Assembly (NCBI RefSeq): GCF_024721115.1
Contig: NZ_JAMDHK010000017.1
Location: forward strand, 49,678-113,677
Direction: 5' to 3'
Origin: Salipiger pentaromativorans
GTDB lineage: Bacteria; Pseudomonadota; Alphaproteobacteria; Rhodobacterales; Rhodobacteraceae
DNA length: 64,000 bases
Within the stretch, counting starts at the first letter, position 1; each line of letters begins with the position of its first letter. Below the pieces are notes generated by a model. That model was not told where the DNA came from. It did not search any database and saw only the letters and a program-made list of their open reading frames with translations. Shown in pieces: positions 9,347 through 19,085 of this stretch. The position numbers were made by a program, and so were the translations under genes.

Positions 9347-11731
9347 ATGGCGCCGGATATGCTCTCGCGTCTGCTTGCCGGTTACAGCCCGCTCACGGGG
9401 GTTGCCGACGAGCTGAAGCGCCCGGACGGATCGCTTCGCCCGGTCTGGGAACCGCTGATGCGCTACCTCTCCGAGCAGAGCGCCGAGACGCTGGCGCGCG
9501 CCTTTGCGCGCGGCGATCAGTATCTGCACGATACCGGGGTGTATTTCCGGCAATATACCGGTACGGGATCGACCCTGCGCGACTGGCCTCTGAGCCATGT
9601 GCCCGTGGTGATCGGCGAGACGGAATGGGCGGGGCTGGCCGACGGCATCGCGCAGCGCGCCGAGCTGCTCGAGCGGGTCATGGCCGATCTTTACGGGCCG
9701 GGGAATCTGGTGCGCGACGGCTTTCTGCCTGCCGATCTGGTGGCGCAGAACCCCGAATGGCTGCGCCCGGTGGTGAATATCCGGCCGCGTTCGGGCAAGT
9801 TCCTGCATTTCCTCGCCTTCGAGATCGGCCGCTCGCCGGATGGGAGCTGGTTCGTGCTGGGCGACCGCACCCAGGCGCCCTCGGGCGCCGGGTTCTCGCT
9901 GGAAAACCGCATGGCCTCGAGCCGGGTCTTCCACGATCTCTTCCCCAAGGCCAATGTCGAGCGGCTGGCGGGGTTCTTCCGCAGCTTCCGCGATGCGATG
10001 AACGGTCTGCGCGACGACCCCGAGGGGCGGGTCGCGATCCTGACGCCGGGCCAGCACACCGACACCTATTACGAACACGCCTATATCGCCCGTTACCTCG
10101 GGTTCTCGCTGCTGGAATGCGAGGACCTGAAGGTGCAGGACGGCAAGCTCTCGGTGCGCACGATCAACGGGCCCGAGCCCGTCAGCGTGCTGTGGCGCCG
10201 GCTGGATTCGCGCTTTGCCGATCCGCTGGAGCTGGACGAGACCTCGGCGCTGGGTACGCCGGGCATGGTCTCGGCGCTGCGCGCGGGCGCGATGGACATG
10301 GTGAACTGTCTCGGTTCCGGGGTGCTCGAGGCGCGGGCGCTGATGGCCTTCCTGCCGCGCATCTGCGAGCATCTGATGGGGGCGCCGCTGCGGCTGCCCA
10401 ATATCGCCACCTGGTGGTGCGGCCAGCCCAACGAACGCGCCTATGTGCTGAACAATCTCGAACGGATGATGATCGGACCGGCGCAATCGACCAAGCTGCC
10501 CTTCGACATCGACGCCACCACCGCGCTGGGCGGCAAGTTCCGCGGCACCGCCCACACCTCCGTCGCCGAGTGGATCGAGCGCGAGGGTGCCTCGCTGGTG
10601 GGGCAGGAGGCGGTGACGCTCTCGACCACGCCGGCGATGATCGACGGCAAGCTGGTGCCGCGTCCGATGGTGGTGCGGGTCTTTGCCGCGCGCACGCCCG
10701 AGGGCTGGGCGGTGATGCCCGGCGGCTACGCCCGGATCGGGCGGTCGGGGGATCCGACGGCGCTGGCGATGCAGGCGGGCGGTTCCGTGGCCGATGTCTG
10801 GGTCATGGCCGACCAGCCAGTCGCGCCGGACACGCTGCGCAAGACACCGGCAGGCCCGTTCCTGCGGCGCCTGCCCGGGTTGCTGCCGGCCCGCGCTGCG
10901 GACAATCTCTACTGGCTCGGCCGTTATGTGGAGCGCGCCGAAGGCGGCGTGCGGGTGCTGCGCGCCTATCATCTGCGGCTGGAGGAATATGGCCGCCGCA
11001 CCGTGCCGCTGGTCGATAGTCTCGGCCAGTTCCTCGACAATTTCGGGCTCGACCCCGAAGAGCCGATCCCGGGCGCGCTGCTGGGGCAGTTCGACGCCGC
11101 GGTCACCTGCGCGAGCAAGGTGCGCGACCGGTTTTCCACCGATGGCTGGAACGCGCTCAACGATCTGTCGGCCACCGCCCACGATCTGGCGACGCGGGTG
11201 CAGCACGGCGACGACGCAGCCCGCGCCATGGGGGTGCTGCTGCGCAAGACCGCCGGGTTCTCTGGGCTTGTGCACGACAACATGTTCCGCTTCCTCGGCT
11301 GGCGCTTCCTGACGCTGGGCCGCGCGCTGGAACGGGCCGACCAGATCGCCGCCGTGCTGGCCGCCTTCGCCGGTCCGGAGGTTCCGGCGGGCGGGTTCGA
11401 CGCGGCGGTCGAGATCGGCGACAGCGTGATGACGCATCGCCGCCGCTATACGGTCGAGACCAACCGCGACACGGTGATCGACCTGCTGGCGCTCGACCGC
11501 GACAACCCGCGCTCGATGCTGTTCCAGCTCGACCGTCTGCGCGAGGAAGAGACCCGGCTGGCCGGGCTGGCGGGGATGCCGCAACTGGGAGAGGCCTCGC
11601 GCCATATCCTGAGGTTGCAGACCGCGCTGGCGGTGGCCACACCGGAAGAAACCACCACCGAGCGGCTGGGCGAGCTGCGTGCCGAGCTGGCCGCGATCTC
11701 CGAAGCGCTGACCGCGCAATATCTGAGCTGA
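9347..11731 (+). CDS. Circularly permuted ATP-grasp plus alpha-E domain protein
   Basis: A 794-residue fusion of two families often encoded separately. The N-terminal two thirds is a circularly permuted ATP-grasp ligase (DUF404/DUF407 type), recognisable by the conserved HDTGVYFRQY, PRSGKFLHFLAFE and YEHAYIARYLGF blocks. From about residue 508 it becomes the alpha-helical alpha-E domain (ARAADNLYWLGRYVERAE). ATG 9347 is preferred. A GTG at 9326 would add seven residues. ATP-grasp enzymes form amide bonds from a carboxylate and an amine, and alpha-E accompanies them in predicted peptide-synthesis operons. It is flanked on both sides by transglutaminase-domain genes, so the three proteins probably act on one substrate. 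Confidence 0.92.
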   Translation: MAPDMLSRLLAGYSPLTGVADELKRPDGSLRPVWEPLMRYLSEQSAETLARAFARGDQYLHDTGVYFRQYTGTGSTLRDWPLSHVPVVIGETEWAGLADGIAQRAELLERVMADLYGPGNLVRDGFLPADLVAQNPEWLRPVVNIRPRSGKFLHFLAFEIGRSPDGSWFVLGDRTQAPSGAGFSLENRMASSRVFHDLFPKANVERLAGFFRSFRDAMNGLRDDPEGRVAILTPGQHTDTYYEHAYIARYLGFSLLECEDLKVQDGKLSVRTINGPEPVSVLWRRLDSRFADPLELDETSALGTPGMVSALRAGAMDMVNCLGSGVLEARALMAFLPRICEHLMGAPLRLPNIATWWCGQPNERAYVLNNLERMMIGPAQSTKLPFDIDATTALGGKFRGTAHTSVAEWIEREGASLVGQEAVTLSTTPAMIDGKLVPRPMVVRVFAARTPEGWAVMPGGYARIGRSGDPTALAMQAGGSVADVWVMADQPVAPDTLRKTPAGPFLRRLPGLLPARAADNLYWLGRYVERAEGGVRVLRAYHLRLEEYGRRTVPLVDSLGQFLDNFGLDPEEPIPGALLGQFDAAVTCASKVRDRFSTDGWNALNDLSATAHDLATRVQHGDDAARAMGVLLRKTAGFSGLVHDNMFRFLGWRFLTLGRALERADQIAAVLAAFAGPEVPAGGFDAAVEIGDSVMTHRRRYTVETNRDTVIDLLALDRDNPRSMLFQLDRLREEETRLAGLAGMPQLGEASRHILRLQTALAVATPEETTTERLGELRAELAAISEALTAQYLS

Positions 11732-11737
11732 CCGCCG

Positions 11738-12616
11738 ATGAGCCAGGTTTACGACATCACGCTGAAAATCGCGTATCTCTACGAAAGTCCCGCCGCGGCG
11801 AGCCACACGCTGCTGCGCATGCTGCCGCGCAACCTGCCCGAGCAGCAATTGCTCTACGGGGTGGTGACCACCAATCCCGCCCCGGATTATCGGTTGGACG
11901 CCATCGACTTCTTTGGCAATCCCACGACCGAAGTCAGTCACGAGCAGCGGCTTTCCGAGATCGAGTTCCTGTTCGAAGGGCGGGTGCTGCGGCACGGCCC
12001 GGCGGGCGGGCTCGACCTGTCCTGCGCGCTGGCGTCGCTGCCGCGGGAGGTGGCGCAGATCCAGAGCATCGCGCCCGACAGCCCGCATCACTTCCTCGGC
12101 GCCTCGCCGCGCCTGCCCGCCGAGCCGGAAATCGCCGCTTTCGCGCGGAGTTGCGTAGAACCCGGCATGTCGGCGCTGGCGGCGGCGGAGGCGGTGAGCC
12201 TTGCGCTGCACGAGGCGTTCGATTTCGACCCCGAGGCGACCGAGGTCACGACCACCCCCATCGAGGCGTTCCGCGCAAGGCGGGGGGTCTGTCAGGACAT
12301 CAGCCATGTGATGATCACCGCGCTTCGGGCGCTGGGGATTCCGGCGGGCTATGTGTCGGGCTTCCTGCGCACAATCCCGCCCAAGGGCCAGGAACGGCTC
12401 GAAGGGGCGGACGCGATGCATGCCTGGGTGCGCGCCTGGTGCGGCGGCGAGACCGGATGGGTCGAGTTCGACCCGACCAACGCGATCCGCGCGGGCACCG
12501 ATCACGTCACCGTGGCGGTGGGCCGGGATTACTCCGATGTGGCCCCCGCCAAGGGCTCGCTGCGCTCCGAAGGCTCGCACGAGACGACGCATCAGGTGGA
12601 TGTGGTGCCGATCTGA
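11738..12616 (+). CDS. Transglutaminase-like protein with bacterial transglutaminase N-domain
   Basis: A 292-residue cytoplasmic protein (no signal peptide). The N-terminal beta domain begins YDITLKIAYLYESPA. The papain-like core has Cys 185 (RRGVCQDISHV), His 228 (DAMHAWVRAW) and Asp 245 (EFDPTNAI), a complete catalytic triad. Such proteins are thought to act as peptidases or amidases rather than protein cross-linkers. It starts 6 bases after the ATP-grasp/alpha-E stop and completes the amidoligase cluster. A perfect 7-bp hairpin follows its stop, which suggests the core operon ends here. Confidence 0.92.
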   Translation: MSQVYDITLKIAYLYESPAAASHTLLRMLPRNLPEQQLLYGVVTTNPAPDYRLDAIDFFGNPTTEVSHEQRLSEIEFLFEGRVLRHGPAGGLDLSCALASLPREVAQIQSIAPDSPHHFLGASPRLPAEPEIAAFARSCVEPGMSALAAAEAVSLALHEAFDFDPEATEVTTTPIEAFRARRGVCQDISHVMITALRALGIPAGYVSGFLRTIPPKGQERLEGADAMHAWVRAWCGGETGWVEFDPTNAIRAGTDHVTVAVGRDYSDVAPAKGSLRSEGSHETTHQVDVVPI

Positions 12617-12621
12617 GGCAT

Positions 12622-12640
12622 GTCCCGCGGCCGGCGGGAC
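12622..12640 (+). terminator. Hairpin ending the amidoligase operon
   Basis: A perfect 7-bp stem (GTCCCGC / GCGGGAC, loop GGCCG) starting 5 bases after the transglutaminase stop. The T content after it is weak, so partial readthrough into the TIM-barrel gene is possible. Confidence 0.5.
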
Positions 12641-12714
12641 GGATTTACCAATGCTCAACCTGTTTCCGCCTAGACTGCCCGCAGGCGCGGGGCGCGCGGT
12701 TCAGGGCAGGGCAT

Positions 12715-13704
12715 ATGAGACGGATCGACGAAAAGCTGGCCAAGATCCTCGCGGATAATTACGCGCCGCGCGATTTCATCGTCACCTTCGCCAAGGATGC
12801 CGATCTGCTGCGGGGATGCTCGGCCACCGGGGCCGACGCGCAGGGCCGGCCACGCCCGCTGGCCGCCTACCGCGCCGATGTGAAGCGGGTGATCGAAAGC
12901 GATCTGGCCGACATCGTGCTCACCTCGCTCTCCACTGCCGAGATGCTGGCCGAGGATGGTGTCTATGCCCGCTCGAACGCGACTCCGGCGGTGCGGCTCA
13001 ACGATCCGACCGACATGTGGCGCGTGCGCGGCGGTGCCTATCCGGCACATCCGGCGCTGCCCTTCCGCTCGTCGCGGCTGGATGCGGTCAAGCCGGTGGC
13101 CAATCTGGGCCTCTACGGCATGACCTTCTACAACGATCCGGCGCAGGATCATGCCACGCTGCGCGCCTATTCCGATTTCCGCGATCTCGCCACGGCAGTG
13201 GGCATCCGGCATTTTCTACAGGTCTCGGATCCGCAATTTCCCATCGCCACCGGCGAGGCCGATTATGCCGCCTACCGCAACGACATCCTGATCCGCAGCC
13301 TTGCGGGCATCGCCCGCCGCGAACGCCCGATCTTTATCGAGACCGAGTATCTCGGCCCCGCCGCGATGGAGGAGCTGGCGGGCTGGCATCCGGGGCGCCT
13401 TGTCATCGGCATCACCGGATGCCCCACCGGCACCACCCGCGATTGTCTCGAACGGCTGGCACAGGCGGAAAAATACGGCGCGCGGCTGGCGGGGTTCAGC
13501 CGTGAAAGTTTCGCCTGCGAAGATCCGGTGCTGATGCTCACCGCCATGCGCCGCGTGATCCGCGAGGGGATGGGATCTTTCGAGGCGGTCAGGGCTTATC
13601 ATGGCGATCTGCAACGCTCCGGACAGGTGCCGAACCGGCCGCTTCAGGAGGATGCGGAGCTGACCAGCCCCTTGCTCAAGGCCCATGCCGCCCGCGCCGC
13701 CTGA
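12715..13704 (+). CDS. Predicted TIM-barrel (aldolase-like) protein of unknown function
   Basis: A 329-residue protein without signal peptide or membrane segment. Alternating short hydrophobic strands and helices (DIVLTSLSTAEM, VANLGLYGMTFY, RHFLQVSD, RPIFIETEYLG, LVIGITGCPTG, ARLAGFSRESF) suggest a beta/alpha barrel like DeoC/FbaB-type class I aldolases. I do not recognise a specific family and see no certain Schiff-base lysine. The ATG at 12715 is the first in-frame methionine that fits the strong N-terminus and lies 98 bases after the transglutaminase gene. It could be an extra member of the amidoligase cluster, where an NTN-hydrolase often stands, or be unrelated. Confidence 0.75.
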   Translation: MRRIDEKLAKILADNYAPRDFIVTFAKDADLLRGCSATGADAQGRPRPLAAYRADVKRVIESDLADIVLTSLSTAEMLAEDGVYARSNATPAVRLNDPTDMWRVRGGAYPAHPALPFRSSRLDAVKPVANLGLYGMTFYNDPAQDHATLRAYSDFRDLATAVGIRHFLQVSDPQFPIATGEADYAAYRNDILIRSLAGIARRERPIFIETEYLGPAAMEELAGWHPGRLVIGITGCPTGTTRDCLERLAQAEKYGARLAGFSRESFACEDPVLMLTAMRRVIREGMGSFEAVRAYHGDLQRSGQVPNRPLQEDAELTSPLLKAHAARAA

Positions 13705-13770
13705 GCGCTTTGCCCTTTCCGCCGCCGCCGGTCCGGTGCATGACGGGGCAGGGCGCAGGGGAGGCCGGGT

Positions 13771-14535
13771 GTGGAACCGAGCTGGACATTCTGGATCGCG
13801 GCAGGCGCCGCCACCTTCTTCGTGGGCATGTCCAAGGGCGGGCTGCCCATGGTGGCCATGCTGGGGGTGCCGATCCTGTCGGTCTTCATCCCTCCCGCCG
13901 CCGCGGCGGGGTTGTTGCTGCCCATGTATATCCTGGCGGATGTCTATGCGGTGTGGCTGTTCCGGGGCCAGTATTCGGCGCGCAACCTCAAGATCCTGAT
14001 CCCGGCCGCGGCCATCGGCATCTGGGTGGCCTTTCTGCTGGTGTCGCGCGTGCCGGTCGAGGCGAGCAAGCTGGTGGTGGCGCTGATCGGGGTAAGCTAT
14101 CTTGCCAGCGCGCTGCGCAAACGGCTGTCGGGCGATTACAGATCCCGCCCGGCGGATGTGCCGAGGGGGCTTTTCTGGGGCGCGCTCTCGGGGTTCACCA
14201 GCTATATCAGCCACGCCGGAGGGCCGCCCTTTCAGGCCTATACCCTGCCGCAGAAACTGCCCAAGATGACCTTTGCCGGCACCGCCACGATCACCTTCGC
14301 CTGCATCAACTGGATGAAACTGCCCGCTTATGTCCTGGCCGGGCAGGTCACCTGGGACAGCCTGCGCCAGATCGCCTTTCTCGCGCCGCTGGCGCTGGCC
14401 GGGGCCTGGGTCGGCTACAGGCTGACCACCCGGCTGCCGGAGCGCGCCTTCTTTGCGCTGGTCAATATCGCGCTGGGGCTGCTGTGCCTGCGGCTGTTCT
14501 GGGAGGTCGGACAGGCCTGGTGGCCGGGGGCGTGA
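13771..14535 (+). CDS. TauE/SafE-family sulfite/anion exporter-like membrane protein
   Basis: A 254-residue inner-membrane protein with about eight hydrophobic helices. It starts FWIAAGAATFFVGMSKGGLP, the typical first repeat of the TauE/SafE (DUF81) family, and has a second GFTSYISHAGGPP block near the middle. Members export sulfite, sulfoacetate or other organosulfur anions. The substrate here is not known. GTG is chosen because CAGGGGAGG lies ten bases upstream. It converges with the ugp operon, with 12 bases between the stop codons. Confidence 0.88.
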   Translation: MEPSWTFWIAAGAATFFVGMSKGGLPMVAMLGVPILSVFIPPAAAAGLLLPMYILADVYAVWLFRGQYSARNLKILIPAAAIGIWVAFLLVSRVPVEASKLVVALIGVSYLASALRKRLSGDYRSRPADVPRGLFWGALSGFTSYISHAGGPPFQAYTLPQKLPKMTFAGTATITFACINWMKLPAYVLAGQVTWDSLRQIAFLAPLALAGAWVGYRLTTRLPERAFFALVNIALGLLCLRLFWEVGQAWWPGA

Positions 14536-14547
14536 CGCCGGGGCGCC

Positions 14548-15555
14548 TCAGCGCAGCCGCCGTCCCGCATCGTCAAAGCGCATCTCCTCTCCGGTGGCCC
14601 AGCTCAGCCCCGCTTCGGCACCCTCTGCGGGCAGCTCGGCGGTTCCCTCCTGGCGCACGGTGACGGCGGTGCCGTCCTCCAGCCGGAGATGGACGAGGGT
14701 TTCCGCGCCCAGCGGCTCGATCGAGACCGCCCGCCCGTCGATGCGGCCCGCGCCAGCGGCCCCGAGCGTCAGATGTTCGGGGCGGATGCCCAGCATCTCG
14801 CCCTCTGCGCCGCCGAACCGCGCGGCGGGCAGGAAATTCGTCGGCGGCGAGCCGATGAACCCGGCGACAAAGGCGGTGGCGGGGTCGGCGTAGACATCGA
14901 GCGGCGCGCCGATCTGATCGGCCACGCCGGCGTTCATCACGATCATCCGGTCGGCCAGCGTCATCGCCTCGACCTGATCGTGGGTCACGTAAAGCGCCGT
15001 CACCCCCAGCTTGCGCTGGAGCTGCTTGATCTCGAGCCGCATCTGCACCCGCAGCTTGGCATCGAGATTCGACAGCGGCTCGTCGAAGAGAAACACCGAC
15101 GGCCGCCGCACGATGGCCCGCCCCATCGCAACCCGCTGCCGCTGCCCGCCCGACAGCTCGCGCGGCTTGCGCTTGAGATAGGGGGTGAGCTGGAGGAGCG
15201 TTGCCGCCTCCTGCACCCGCGCCGCGATCTCGGCTTTCGGAGTCTTGGCGATCTTCAGCCCGTATCCCATGTTCTCGGCCACCGACATATGCGGATAGAG
15301 CGCGTAGTTCTGGAACACCATCGCGATGTCGCGATCCATCGGTTCCTGCTCGTTCACGCGTTTGCCGCCGATGCGGATCTCGCCGCCGCTGACCCCTTCG
15401 AGCCCGGCGACCATGCGCAGGAGGGTGGATTTTCCGCAGCCCGAGGGGCCGACGATCACGATGAATTCGCCATCGGCCACGTCGATGTCGACGCCATGGA
15501 TCACCTTGGTGTCGCCAAATGATTTCTGAACGTTCTCAAGCGTCAGCGTGGCCAT
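14548..15555 (-). CDS. ugpC: ABC transporter ATPase, UgpC/MalK type
   Basis: A 335-residue sugar/glycerol-phosphate importer ATPase. It shows Walker [10 protein letters not shown] (near residue 37), the signature [14 protein letters not shown], Walker [13 protein letters not shown], and the C-terminal OB-fold/TOBE region of the MalK class ([12 protein letters not shown]). It powers uptake through the two permeases encoded upstream in the same operon. It is the last gene of a four-gene operon (binding protein, two permeases, ATPase). The pairing with a UgpB-like binding protein supports glycerol-3-phosphate or glycerophosphodiester import. Confidence 0.92.
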   Translation of the reverse strand: MATLTLENVQKSFGDTKVIHGVDIDVADGEFIVIVGPSGCGKSTLLRMVAGLEGVSGGEIRIGGKRVNEQEPMDRDIAMVFQNYALYPHMSVAENMGYGLKIAKTPKAEIAARVQEAATLLQLTPYLKRKPRELSGGQRQRVAMGRAIVRRPSVFLFDEPLSNLDAKLRVQMRLEIKQLQRKLGVTALYVTHDQVEAMTLADRMIVMNAGVADQIGAPLDVYADPATAFVAGFIGSPPTNFLPAARFGGAEGEMLGIRPEHLTLGAAGAGRIDGRAVSIEPLGAETLVHLRLEDGTAVTVRQEGTAELPAEGAEAGLSWATGEEMRFDDAGRRLR

Positions 15556-15617
15556 TTACTGCATGTCCCGTTTCGTCGGATAAAGAGAGTTGCGCGGGGC
15601 GATAGGTCCGGACATGT

Positions 15618-16475
15618 TCATTTCTCGCTGTCGACCAGCCCGCGGATGAAGAGTTTCTGCATCGAGATGACGACGATGACCGGCGGGATCATGGCGAGGA
15701 TCGAGGTCGCCATGATCACCGGCCAGTCGGCGATGTCGTCGCCGCTGGGGAACATCTGCTTGATGCCCATCACGATGGTGTTCATCTCGGGATCGGTGGT
15801 GATGAGGAGCGGCCAGAGATACTGGTTCCAGCCGTAGATGAAGAGGATCACGAAAAGCGCGGCCATATTGGTGCGGCTCATCGGCAGCAGGATGTCGATG
15901 AAAAACCGCATGGGCCTTGCGCCATCGACGCGGGCGGCCTCGGCCAACTCGTCGGGCACGGTCATGAAGAACTGCCGGAAGAGGAAGGTGGCCGTCGCCG
16001 AGGCGATGAGCGGCAGGATCAGCCCGTGATAGGAATTCAGCATGTCGAACCGTGCGGCAACCTCGTAGGTCGGCACGATGCGCACCTCGACCGGCAGCAT
16101 CAGCGTGACGAAGATCAGCCAGAAGAAGAGCTTCCGCCCGGGGAAGCGGAAATAGACGATGGCGAAGGCCGAGAGGATCGAGATCACGATCTTGCCGACC
16201 GCGATGCCGATGGCCATGACCGCCGAGTTCGCCAGCATCCGCGCCACCGGCGCGTTGATGCCCGAGACCAGCGCCTTGCGGTAATTCTCGAGAAACTGGT
16301 CGCCGGGCAGCAGTGGCATGGGCGGGTGCACGATCTCGGGCTGCGTCACGGTCGAGGCGACGAAGGCGAGCCAGATCGGGAAGAAGATGAACAGCACGCC
16401 AAGGATCAGCCCGGCATGGGTGAGCCAGAGCCCCGCGCCGCGTTTTTCCACCATGCCCGTGTGTCGGTCGGCCAT
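15618..16475 (-). CDS. ugpE: ABC permease, UgpE type
   Basis: A 285-residue inner-membrane permease with six predicted helices and the EAA loop ([17 protein letters not shown]) that contacts the ATPase. The N-terminus [21 protein letters not shown] and the overall length fit UgpE/MalG. Its ATG overlaps the ugpA stop by one base (TGATG), so the two are translationally coupled. 62 bases separate it from ugpC. Confidence 0.92.
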   Translation of the reverse strand: MADRHTGMVEKRGAGLWLTHAGLILGVLFIFFPIWLAFVASTVTQPEIVHPPMPLLPGDQFLENYRKALVSGINAPVARMLANSAVMAIGIAVGKIVISILSAFAIVYFRFPGRKLFFWLIFVTLMLPVEVRIVPTYEVAARFDMLNSYHGLILPLIASATATFLFRQFFMTVPDELAEAARVDGARPMRFFIDILLPMSRTNMAALFVILFIYGWNQYLWPLLITTDPEMNTIVMGIKQMFPSGDDIADWPVIMATSILAMIPPVIVVISMQKLFIRGLVDSEK

Positions 16476-17356
16476 CAGTAATGCACCTTCCGTTCGACAT
16501 ATTTGAATTGCAGCACCGTCAGCGCGCCCACCACCAGCAGCAGGATCACCGATTGCGCCGCCGAAGAGCCCAGATCCTGCCCGACGAACCCGTCGGCAAA
16601 GACCTTGTAGACGAGGATCGTCGTGCTTTGCTGCGGCCCGCCGGCGGTGATCGTGTGGATCACCCCGAAGGTCTCGAAGAAGGCGTAGACGATATTGACC
16701 ACCAGCAGGAAGAAGGTGGTGGGCGAGAGCAGCGGAAAGACGATGGTGCGGAACCGGGTCCAGAAATGCGCGCCGTCGATGGCGGCGGCCTCGATGACGG
16801 AGCGCGGGATGCTTTGCAGCCCCGCGAGGAAGAACAGGAAATTGTAGCTGATCCGGCCCCAGGCCGACGCGACGACGACCAGCCCCATGGCCTCGGAGCC
16901 GTTCAGCACATGGTTCCAGTCATAGCCCAACTGGCCGAGATACCAGGTGATCACGCCGACGCGGGTGTTGAACATGAACATCCACAGCACGCCCGCCACG
17001 GCGGGGGCCACCGCATAGGGCCAGATGAGCAGGGTGCGATAGGTGCCCGAGCCCTTGATCAGCCGGTCGGCCAGCACGGCGAGATAGAGCGCCACACCCA
17101 TCGAGACCACGGTCACCAGCGTCGAGAACACCGCCGTGGTGAGGAACGAGGCGCGGTAATATGGGTCCGACAACAGATATTCGAAATTCCCGAGGCCCAC
17201 ATATTGCATCGACAGCCCGAACGGGTCGGGGATGAACAACGATTGCCAGACCGCCTGGCCGGCGGGGTAGAAGAAGAAGACCGCCGTGATCAGCATCTGC
17301 GGCGCCACCAGCAGCAATGGCAGCCAGATCCCTTTGAAGATCACGCGTTTTTCCAT
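16475..17356 (-). CDS. ugpA: ABC permease, UgpA type
   Basis: A 293-residue permease with six membrane helices and an EAA loop ([17 protein letters not shown]). The first helix [19 protein letters not shown] is characteristic of UgpA. It forms the channel heterodimer with UgpE. The gene follows ugpB after about 100 bases that hold two strong hairpins. This is a usual arrangement that lets the binding protein be made in excess over the permeases. Confidence 0.92.
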   Translation of the reverse strand: MEKRVIFKGIWLPLLLVAPQMLITAVFFFYPAGQAVWQSLFIPDPFGLSMQYVGLGNFEYLLSDPYYRASFLTTAVFSTLVTVVSMGVALYLAVLADRLIKGSGTYRTLLIWPYAVAPAVAGVLWMFMFNTRVGVITWYLGQLGYDWNHVLNGSEAMGLVVVASAWGRISYNFLFFLAGLQSIPRSVIEAAAIDGAHFWTRFRTIVFPLLSPTTFFLLVVNIVYAFFETFGVIHTITAGGPQQSTTILVYKVFADGFVGQDLGSSAAQSVILLLVVGALTVLQFKYVERKVHY

Positions 17357-17387
17357 GGTGGGTCAGCTCGGGCTTGAGGGGAAAAGA

Positions 17388-17444
17388 CCGCGCCCCGGTG
17401 TGGGAACCGGAGCGCGGCGGACGGCCCCGGCACAAGGCCGGGGC
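17388..17444 (-). terminator. Paired hairpins between ugpB and ugpA
   Basis: Stem 1 pairs 17388-17398 with 17407-17417 (one mismatch in 11). Stem 2 pairs GCCCCGG 17424-17430 with CCGGGGC 17438-17444 perfectly. There is no T-run on the operon strand. They probably stabilise the ugpB message or attenuate transcription into the permease genes, as in other binding-protein operons. Confidence 0.65.
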
Positions 17445-17458
17445 ATCTGGCAGTGGGG

Positions 17459-18766
17459 TCAGCGGTTGGCCTGCTCGAAGCGGCGCAGAAGCTGGTCGCC
17501 GCGGGTCTTGGCGCTGTCCATCGCGTCCTGGGCGGATTTATCGCCCGACCAGACGGCCTCCAGCTCTTCGTCGATGATGCCGCGGATCTGGTCGAAGCTG
17601 CCCAGACGGATGCCCTTGGAATTGGGCGTCGGTGCCTTGGCGGTCATCTGGATCACCGCGATGTCAGTGCCGGGGTTCGCATCATAGAAGCCCTGCTCGC
17701 GGGTCAGCGCGGCGGCGGCTTCGGTGATCGGCAGATAGCCGGTGTCCTGGTGCCACTTTGCCTGAATCTCCGGCGAGGAGAGGAAGTTCAGGAATTCTGC
17801 CACGCCCTTGTATTCCTCGTCCGACTGGCCTTCCATGACCCAGAGCGAGGCGCCGCCGATGATGGTGTTCTGCGGCGCGCCTTCGGCATCCGACCAGTAG
17901 GGCAGCGGACGCACGGCGAAGTCGAACTGCGCCTCGGCCTTGATGCCCGCATAGCCTGCCGAGCTTTCGGTGAAGAGCGCGCATTCGCCGGCGCGGAAGT
18001 TCGCGCCGCCCTCGTTGCGACGGCCGGCATAGATGAATTTGCCGTCCTTGGCCCAGTCACCCATGGTCTGGATGTGCTTGACCTGGAGCGGGCCGTTCAG
18101 CGCCAGCTCGGTGTCGAGCCCGGCAAAGCCGTTCTCTTTCGTGGCAAACGGCACGTTGTGATAGGCCGAGAGGGTTTCCAGGTGGATCCAGCTCTGCCAG
18201 GCGGTGGTCAGCGGGCAGGTGGAGCCGGCTTCCTTGAGCGTGGTCAGAACGTCGCCGACCTGCTCCCAGGTCGACAGATCGGTCTCGGGGTCGATGCCCG
18301 CCGCGGACAGCGCGTCCTTGTTGACCCAGAGAACCGGGGTCGAGGAGTTGAAGGGCAGCGACAGCATATTGCCGTCGGTATCGGTGTAATAGCCTTTGAC
18401 CGCCCCGATATAGGCGTCGGGGTCGAAGTCGGCACCGGCGTCGGCCATCACTTCGTAGACCGGCTTCACGGCGCCCTTGGCGGCCATCATCGTGGCGGTG
18501 CCGACTTCGAAGACCATCAGGATGTCGGGCTGCTCGCCCGCGCGGAAGGCGGCGATCCCGGCGTTCAGGGTTTCGGAATAGTTGCCCTTGTGGGTGGCGG
18601 TGACTTTGTAGTCGCTTTGCGCGGCGTTGAAGGTCTCGACCTGCTCGGCCACCAGCTCGCCCAGGCGGCCGGTGAAGGCGTGCCAGAATTCGATCTCGGT
18701 CTGGGCGGCTGCGGACTGGCCCACCAGCGCGGCGGCCAGAGCCAGCGCGGAAATACGCAGTGTCAT
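17459..18766 (-). CDS. ugpB: Glycerol-3-phosphate ABC transporter periplasmic binding protein
   Basis: A 435-residue extracytoplasmic solute-binding protein. A Sec signal (LRISALALAAALVGQSAAAQ) precedes mature TEIEFWHAFTGRLGELV. The stretch KGNYSETLNAGIAAFRAGEQ followed by VFEVGTATMMAAKGAVKPV matches UgpB closely, including substrate-contacting regions, so the assignment is more specific than for the permeases. AAGGAGAACGATTT precedes the ATG at 18766, an excellent ribosome site. It is the first gene of the operon and is divergent from dgoK across a 319-base region. Confidence 0.93.
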   Translation of the reverse strand: MTLRISALALAAALVGQSAAAQTEIEFWHAFTGRLGELVAEQVETFNAAQSDYKVTATHKGNYSETLNAGIAAFRAGEQPDILMVFEVGTATMMAAKGAVKPVYEVMADAGADFDPDAYIGAVKGYYTDTDGNMLSLPFNSSTPVLWVNKDALSAAGIDPETDLSTWEQVGDVLTTLKEAGSTCPLTTAWQSWIHLETLSAYHNVPFATKENGFAGLDTELALNGPLQVKHIQTMGDWAKDGKFIYAGRRNEGGANFRAGECALFTESSAGYAGIKAEAQFDFAVRPLPYWSDAEGAPQNTIIGGASLWVMEGQSDEEYKGVAEFLNFLSSPEIQAKWHQDTGYLPITEAAAALTREQGFYDANPGTDIAVIQMTAKAPTPNSKGIRLGSFDQIRGIIDEELEAVWSGDKSAQDAMDSAKTRGDQLLRRFEQANR

Positions 18767-19085
18767 AAATCGTTCTCCTTGTCGTCCGGAGACCTGGCTT
18801 TGCAGCCGGACTCCCTGTTTTCGAAACGGAAATCCCGCCATCGGGTGGCGGGGATGGACCCCCCAATGCCCGATGAGCACGACAGTTTCGTGACAGCCCG
18901 GGCCGCCGGTTGGCTCCGGCGGTCCGCGGGCATGGTGTGACTGAAAGGACTGTGGCCGGCGATTGCGCGGCCCCTCTCCTCCTCCGCGCACAACTAGAAC
19001 ATGCATTGGCGCCGTCGCCAAGGGGGCATTGGGGTTGCGTGGAAAAGCGCCGGCGACTACCTGTCGCGCGACAAGGAGGCACGGC
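18767..19085. promoter_or_regulatory. Divergent promoter region between ugpB and dgoK
   Basis: 319 bases without a gene. They hold three dyads that could bind regulators: TTTCGAAA within 18818-18828, CACGA/TCGTG at 18878-18892, and CCGCCGG/CCGGCGG at 18903-18922 (perfect 7-bp stem). I cannot assign -35/-10 boxes with confidence. No Pho box was recognised. Confidence 0.4.

Noticed and set aside
6334..12658. Two minus-strand open frames of about 1,000 and 1,160 codons
   Set aside because: They mirror the transglutaminase/DUF2126 and ATP-grasp genes, which have clear catalytic motifs on the plus strand.
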